A stretch of DNA of 64,000 bases, from positions 41,614-105,613 of the forward strand of contig NZ_RXOM01000012.1 in the NCBI RefSeq assembly GCF_008692195.1, written 5' to 3'. The notes under the pieces are model-generated. The model was not told the DNA's origin. It saw nothing but the letters and a program-made list of their open reading frames with translations, and made no database searches. Every line of letters starts with the position of its first letter. The first letter of the stretch is position 1. The stretch comes from Salegentibacter sp. R32 (GTDB lineage Bacteria; Bacteroidota; Bacteroidia; Flavobacteriales; Flavobacteriaceae). Positions 60,141-64,000 of the stretch are shown one piece after another. Made by a program: the position numbers and the translations under genes.

Positions 60141-60956
60141 ATGACAGATTTAAAAAATACAATTTTAGAAGCTTGGGATAACCGAGAACTCTTAAAAGAA
60201 GATAAAACCCAACAAGCGATTCGCCAAATAATTAATTTAATCGACGCCGGAGAATTACGTACGGCAGAGCCTACTGCTGATGGTTGGCAAGTAAACGAGT
60301 GGGTAAAAAAAGGTGTGGTGTTATATTTCCCGATCCAAAAAATGGAAACTTTAGAAGCGGGTATTTTTGAATATCACGATAAAATGCCTTTAAAGACCGG
60401 TTATAAAGAAAAAGGAATTCGTGTAGTGCCCAATGCTGTGGCTAGACACGGAGCTTATATTTCTAGTGGCGTAATTATGATGCCAAGTTATGTAAATATT
60501 GGCGCCTATGTTGATGAAGGCACAATGGTAGACACCTGGGCAACTGTAGGAAGTTGTGCTCAAATTGGTAAAAATGTTCACCTTTCTGGTGGTGTTGGTA
60601 TTGGTGGTGTTTTAGAACCTTTGCAAGCTGCTCCGGTAATTATTGAAGATAATGCTTTCTTAGGTTCTAGAAGTATCGTGGTAGAAGGTGTTCGGGTAGA
60701 AAAAGAAGCGGTTTTAGGAGCTAATGTAGTTCTTACAGCTTCAACAAAAATTATTGATGTTACCGGTGACGAGCCAAAAGAAATGAAAGGTGTAGTTCCT
60801 GCACGTTCTGTGGTAATACCCGGTAGTTATACTAAAAAATTCCCTGCTGGAGAATTTAACGTACCTTGTGCTTTAATTATTGGAAAACGTAAAGAAAGTA
60901 CCAACAAAAAGACTTCTCTAACCGATGCGCTTAGGGAATATGATGTAGCTGTGTAA
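60141..60956 (+). CDS. dapD: 2,3,4,5-tetrahydropyridine-2,6-dicarboxylate N-succinyltransferase
   Basis: A 271-residue left-handed beta-helix enzyme of lysine and meso-diaminopimelate synthesis. Hexapeptide-repeat stretches are plain: SSGVIMMPSYVNIGAYVDEGTMVDTWATVGSCAQIGKNVHLSGGVGIGGVLEP, then DNAFLGSRSIVVEGVRVEKEAVLGANVVLTAST. N-terminal helices include LKNTILEAWDNRELL. It uses succinyl-CoA, so this bacterium takes the succinylase branch of the DAP pathway. Confidence 0.95.
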   Translation: MTDLKNTILEAWDNRELLKEDKTQQAIRQIINLIDAGELRTAEPTADGWQVNEWVKKGVVLYFPIQKMETLEAGIFEYHDKMPLKTGYKEKGIRVVPNAVARHGAYISSGVIMMPSYVNIGAYVDEGTMVDTWATVGSCAQIGKNVHLSGGVGIGGVLEPLQAAPVIIEDNAFLGSRSIVVEGVRVEKEAVLGANVVLTASTKIIDVTGDEPKEMKGVVPARSVVIPGSYTKKFPAGEFNVPCALIIGKRKESTNKKTSLTDALREYDVAV

Positions 60957-60975
60957 ACTTATAATATTATCAAGT

Positions 60976-61008
60976 AAAACCTTCTCATTAGTGAGAAGGT
61001 TTTTTATT
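60976..61008 (+). terminator. Rho-independent terminator after dapD
   Basis: AAACCTTCTC (60977-60986) pairs with GAGAAGGTTT (60993-61002) around a six-base loop, followed by T-run. Confidence 0.88.
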
Positions 61009-61031
61009 TTTATCATTTTCATTTTTTGCTT

Positions 61032-62117
61032 ATGAATAATTCTAAACTTAATTTAAATAACGCTAAATACCTGATTATTCAGCAAAAAATGATTGGCGAT
61101 GTGCTTACTTCTTCTATTTTATGTGAAGCGATTAAGCAGAAAAACCAGCTGGCAGAAGTCCATTTTTTAGTTAATCAACATACGATTCCGGTAATTGAAC
61201 ACAATCCATTTATTGATAAGTTAGTGGTAATCACCAAAGAAATTGAAACTTCACCGATAAAACTTTTTCAATTTCTTCAACACATCAAAAAAGAAAATTA
61301 TGATGTGGTAATCGATGTCTATTCTAAGCCTATAAGCGTTCTTATCGGAAAATTTTCTAAAGCTCAACTAAAAATTGGTTATAAAAAATGGTATAGTCAA
61401 TTGGTCTATGATGAACTTTATACCTACAAAGCCAAAGCTGATACCAACGCCGGACTTGCTATTGAAAACCGAATGAACCTGTTACAATCTTTAGATAAAA
61501 CCTATGCTAAAGAACTAAAACCGAAAATTTATTTAACGGAGGAAGAGATTACTTCAGCAAAAAAATCACTTCAGCAAGAAAATTTATTGGATAAACCTTT
61601 ATTGATGGTTGGGGTTTTGGGTTCTTCGGAAGAAAAAAGTTATCCGCTCCCCTATTTAGCTAAAGTTTTGGATACGATTGTTGAAACTACTGAAGCGGAA
61701 TTGTTATTTAACTACATTCCGAAGCAATTACAAATAGTTGAAAAGTTGGTTAATCTTTGCTCACCCGAAACACAACAACGAATTCATCTTTCTATTTATG
61801 GGAAAAGTTTACGGGAATTTATGGCATTAACTTCTGTATGCAAGGCTTTTATTGGGAATGAAGGTGGTGCAGTAAATATGGCAAAAGCTTTAAAAGTTCC
61901 TACTTTTTCGATTTTTGCCCCGTTTACGAAACGAGCTGCTTGGGCACTTTATGAAAACCATAAAAATGTAAGTGTTCATTTAGAAGATTACCAGCCGGAA
62001 ACTTATGAGAAATTCAGTTTAAAAGAAATTAGGGAAAAAGCTTCTACTTATTATGAATCTATAAAACCGAAATATTTCACAGAAAAGTTAAAAAATTATT
62101 TAAAAGAGGTTTTATAA
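61032..62117 (+). CDS. Glycosyltransferase family 9 (LPS heptosyltransferase-like)
   Basis: About 361 residues from the ATG at 61032 (MNNSKLNLNNAKYLIIQQKMIGDVLTSS); a TTG at 61026 is in frame but less likely. The ADP-heptose:LPS transferase layout is seen: QQKMIGDVLTSSILCEAI at the N-terminus and SVCKAFIGNEGGAVNMAKALKVPTFSIF near residue 280-307, the family's C-terminal donor-binding region. It should add a sugar to the LPS core at the inner membrane's cytoplasmic face. Convergent with the next glycosyltransferase, stops overlapping by 6 bp. Confidence 0.88.
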   Translation: MNNSKLNLNNAKYLIIQQKMIGDVLTSSILCEAIKQKNQLAEVHFLVNQHTIPVIEHNPFIDKLVVITKEIETSPIKLFQFLQHIKKENYDVVIDVYSKPISVLIGKFSKAQLKIGYKKWYSQLVYDELYTYKAKADTNAGLAIENRMNLLQSLDKTYAKELKPKIYLTEEEITSAKKSLQQENLLDKPLLMVGVLGSSEEKSYPLPYLAKVLDTIVETTEAELLFNYIPKQLQIVEKLVNLCSPETQQRIHLSIYGKSLREFMALTSVCKAFIGNEGGAVNMAKALKVPTFSIFAPFTKRAAWALYENHKNVSVHLEDYQPETYEKFSLKEIREKASTYYESIKPKYFTEKLKNYLKEVL

Positions 62118-62936
62118 TTTTTCTATCCCAAATGGGGTTTTTATAATTTTTTTGGTCTTTGTTTCTTTTCTGATAGCTAAGTTAGCATCTAAAGATTCCT
62201 TGGTTTTATAACCTCTTGCATGATCTAAATGTAGGCACAAGGCACGATGTCTTATTTGCTTTCCATTTATTCCATAATTTTCTAAACGCTCGCCTAGTTC
62301 CCTGTCCGGCCCTCCATAGCGCATACGTTCATCATATCCATTAATAGCAATTAAATCTTCTTTCCAAGCTGATGAATTACAATTATTGAAAGAGGCATTA
62401 GAAGGGGTAAATGTATCTAATAGCATAGAAACTAACTCACCACTACCTAACTTTCGCTGTTGTGAAGAACCTAAATTTCCATTCTTTTTAAGCCAAGCAA
62501 CATCAAAGCAGTTTCCTGAAATGATATCTTCTTTTTTTATGAGTTTACTCAGCTCCATATCAAGTTTGCAGTAACCACCAGATAGAAATTTTCCTTTCTC
62601 TGCATACATGGCGTGACGCTCTAAAAAGTCATTTTTAGGAATACAATCTCCATCGGTAAAGACAATATATTCGTGATTTGCTTCAACAATGGCTTTATTT
62701 AATATGGTTTGCCGTCGATAGCCTTCATCAGCATGCCAAAGGTGAATAATATTTACAGGATAGTCTTCTTTAAATTTTTCGATTAATTTTTTTGTTTCTT
62801 CCGTAGAACCATCATCTGCTATAATAATTTCAAAATCTTTGTAATTTTGAACACTGTAGCCATAAAGTACTTTTTCAAGCCAATCAACAGCGTTGTAAGT
62901 AGCTATAATTAAGGTTATTTTTGGCAATTGTTTCAT
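62112..62936 (-). CDS. Glycosyltransferase family 2
   Basis: A 274-residue GT-A enzyme. The nucleotide-sugar site shows ITLIIATYNAVDWLEKVLYG, IIIADDGSTEETKKL and the DxD-like metal motif in FTDGDCIPKNDFLERH. The second half has DVAWLKKNGNLGSSQQRKLGSG and INGYDERMRYGGPDRELGERL, like chondroitin/galactosyltransferase C-terminal modules. Likely acts in surface polysaccharide or LPS synthesis with its neighbours. Substrate unknown. Confidence 0.85.
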   Translation of the reverse strand: MKQLPKITLIIATYNAVDWLEKVLYGYSVQNYKDFEIIIADDGSTEETKKLIEKFKEDYPVNIIHLWHADEGYRRQTILNKAIVEANHEYIVFTDGDCIPKNDFLERHAMYAEKGKFLSGGYCKLDMELSKLIKKEDIISGNCFDVAWLKKNGNLGSSQQRKLGSGELVSMLLDTFTPSNASFNNCNSSAWKEDLIAINGYDERMRYGGPDRELGERLENYGINGKQIRHRALCLHLDHARGYKTKESLDANLAIRKETKTKKIIKTPFGIEKL

Positions 62937-63108
62937 CTAAAAGATTAAAAGGTGATTCTACTTTTAAAAATCAAAAGTAATTATTTTTGAGAATTTCTTT
63001 TTCAGAATTAAAAAAAAACTTGAAATTTGACAGCAACCTTTTTAAATAAAAGACATCAATATAATGATGTACTTTATTTATAAATCTTAGATTTTAGAAC
63101 TCAGTCTC

Positions 63109-63864
63109 TTGGAAAAACTTACAGCCTTAATACCCACAGGTAACGAAATTCATAATATTGAAGAAGTTATAGCTTCTGTAAATTTTGCTGATGAAATATT
63201 GATTGTTGACAGTTACAGCACAGATGGTACTTTCGAAAAAGCTATAAAATTGGCTAATAGAGTGATTAGAAAAGAGTTTCAATATCCTTCCTCTCAAAAA
63301 AATTGGGCAATTCCTCAAGCAAAATTCGAATGGATATTACTATTAGATGCCGATGAAAGAGTCACACCTGAATTAAAAGACGAAATCATTTCTATATTAA
63401 ATAATCCACCTAAGGATATTGTTGGCTATTGGATTGGTAGGAAAAATCACTTCATGGGAGAAGAGGTAAAGTTTAGTGGATGGAAAAATGATAAAGTAAT
63501 TCGGTTATTTAAACGAGATTTTTGTAGATATGAAGATAAGTTTGTTCATGAAGAAATTATAGCGGATGGTAAAATTGAAAGATTAAAAAATAAATTATAT
63601 CATAACACCTACACCAGTCTTGATAAATATATAGAAAAGCTGAATAAATATGCTTGGTGGCAAGCTAAAGATTATGATAAAAAAACTGGTAAATTAACTT
63701 GTTATCATTTTATAATAAAACCATTTTGGGGCTTTTTTAAGCATTACATAATACAAGGAGGTTTTAGAGATGGTGTGATAGGCATCACGATTGGTTATGT
63801 TCAAGGTTATGCGGTTTTTATGCGTTATGCCAAACTTTGGTTATTAAGACATAATAGAAAATAA
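63109..63864 (+). CDS. Glycosyltransferase family 2 (WaaE/KdtX-like)
   Basis: A 251-residue GT-A enzyme with TTG start (LEKLTALIPTGNE). Motifs LIVDSYSTDGTFEKA, WILLLDADERVTPELKDEI and GYWIGRKNHFMGEEVKFSGWKND are typical of the WaaE/KdtX group that adds glucose to LPS heptose, and VHEEIIADGKIERLKNKLYH also fits. The C-terminal basic and hydrophobic stretch (HFIIKPFWGFFKHYIIQGGFRDG) may tether it to the membrane. The gene stops 9 bases before the start of the IS-like end. Confidence 0.85.
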   Translation: MEKLTALIPTGNEIHNIEEVIASVNFADEILIVDSYSTDGTFEKAIKLANRVIRKEFQYPSSQKNWAIPQAKFEWILLLDADERVTPELKDEIISILNNPPKDIVGYWIGRKNHFMGEEVKFSGWKNDKVIRLFKRDFCRYEDKFVHEEIIADGKIERLKNKLYHNTYTSLDKYIEKLNKYAWWQAKDYDKKTGKLTCYHFIIKPFWGFFKHYIIQGGFRDGVIGITIGYVQGYAVFMRYAKLWLLRHNRK

Positions 63865-63873
63865 GATCACTTT

Positions 63874-64000
63874 GAGGGTGTAAAATAAACTCTGTCTGAA
63901 TAGAATTATTTATTAATTTCATTCAGATAGAATTATGACAACAAAGGAACAACAAGAATTTGAGAAAAAGGTACTTGACCAGTTTATGTCTGGCAAAAGC
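63874..64000 (+). mobile_element. Left end of an IS256-like element, cut by the window edge
   Basis: GAGGGTGTAAAATAAACTCT at 63874-63893 looks like an IS256-family terminal inverted repeat (the GTGTAAAATAAACT core is common there). TCTGAAT and ATTCAGA further in form a small inverted repeat. A transposase-like gene starts inside. The other end and target duplication are outside the window. Confidence 0.6.
63935..64000 (+). CDS. IS256-family transposase, N-terminal fragment
   Basis: The ATG at 63935 opens a frame to the window edge: MTTKEQQEFEKKVLDQFMSG and on, 22 residues. The charged helix ending FMSGKS resembles the start of IS256-type transposases in Bacteroidota, which continue with a LFGKDG motif. 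Only the first 22 residues are visible, so the family call leans on the terminal repeat. Confidence 0.5.
   Translation, partial: MTTKEQQEFEKKVLDQFMSGKS

Noticed and set aside
1..64000. CRISPR array, prophage, rRNA genes or riboswitch
   Set aside because: No regularly spaced repeats, phage structural genes, ribosomal RNA or recognisable riboswitch core was seen in any gap. The repeats found are single and dispersed.

Overview
The window is a stretch of a low-GC chromosome from a member of the Bacteroidota, almost certainly a marine-type Flavobacteriaceae species. The evidence is a PorQ type IX secretion component next to cmk, S1/DUF349/DUF5606/DUF5686 proteins typical of the group, zeaxanthin-type carotenoid genes, a dapD-ruvX-def-DUF5606-mazG block, menaquinone genes, and promoters of the Bacteroidota form TTG-N19..21-TAnnTTTG with hardly any Shine-Dalgarno sequence. 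I cannot name the genus from the sequence alone. Nearly all of it is core or housekeeping DNA. The accessory material is a small toxin-antitoxin pair, an unknown nuclease-like gene beside tRNAs, dispersed palindromic repeats, and the start of an IS256-like element at the right edge.

Layout. 1-4 kb: tandem DUF368 membrane proteins, aroE and a DUF349 repeat protein. 4.2-8.8 kb: a lipoprotein, a 628-bp repeat-bearing gap, rpsA, a small outer-membrane protein and cmk. 9-16.5 kb: a DUF5686 outer-membrane protein, porQ, amt, a lipoprotein FKBP isomerase with acidic calcium-type repeats, an S4 protein, a phosphoribosyltransferase and aroK. 16.6-17.0 kb: two nearly identical tRNA-Lys(TTT) units and tRNA-Leu(GAG). 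17.0-22.8 kb: a PD-(D/E)XK-like protein, then a carotenoid cluster of a CarH-like MerR/B12 regulator, crtI, crtB, a 41-residue small membrane protein, crtZ and crtY. 22.9-35.5 kb: a TlpA-like thioredoxin, aldo/keto reductase, aconitase, an operon of three SurA/parvulin-like periplasmic proteins plus a MoxR ATPase, an SRPBCC protein, ettA and DinB-like proteins. 35.8-46.6 kb: acyl-CoA carboxylase beta subunit, uvrA, a LOG protein, an M1-peptidase-like protein and a fused E1 alpha-beta ketoacid dehydrogenase. 46.7-56.5 kb: mostly minus-strand genes around menaquinone synthesis (menB, menD, menF, a hotdog thioesterase), interrupted by PH-domain proteins, CvfB, DUF2853, two exported unknowns and a ParE-type toxin-antitoxin pair. 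56.5-61 kb: an esterase ending in a heptanucleotide repeat, mazG, DUF5606, def, ruvX and dapD. 61-64 kb: three glycosyltransferases, probably for LPS or cell-surface sugars, then the IS256-like end.

The most interesting signals are: (1) a CarH-like regulator with an exact W-x9-E-H cobalamin-site motif and nested inverted repeats touching its own promoter, which suggests B12-dependent light control of zeaxanthin synthesis; (2) three copies of a structured intergenic element (GGGAT...hairpin...AGCCCG), possibly the Flavo-1 RNA, one of them carrying a second repeat in its hairpin; (3) tRNA-Lys genes whose last 19 bp are duplicated downstream around a 45-bp insert, the whole unit being itself duplicated; (4) a small ORF inside the carotenoid operon. 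No CRISPR array, prophage or obvious large novel system is visible.
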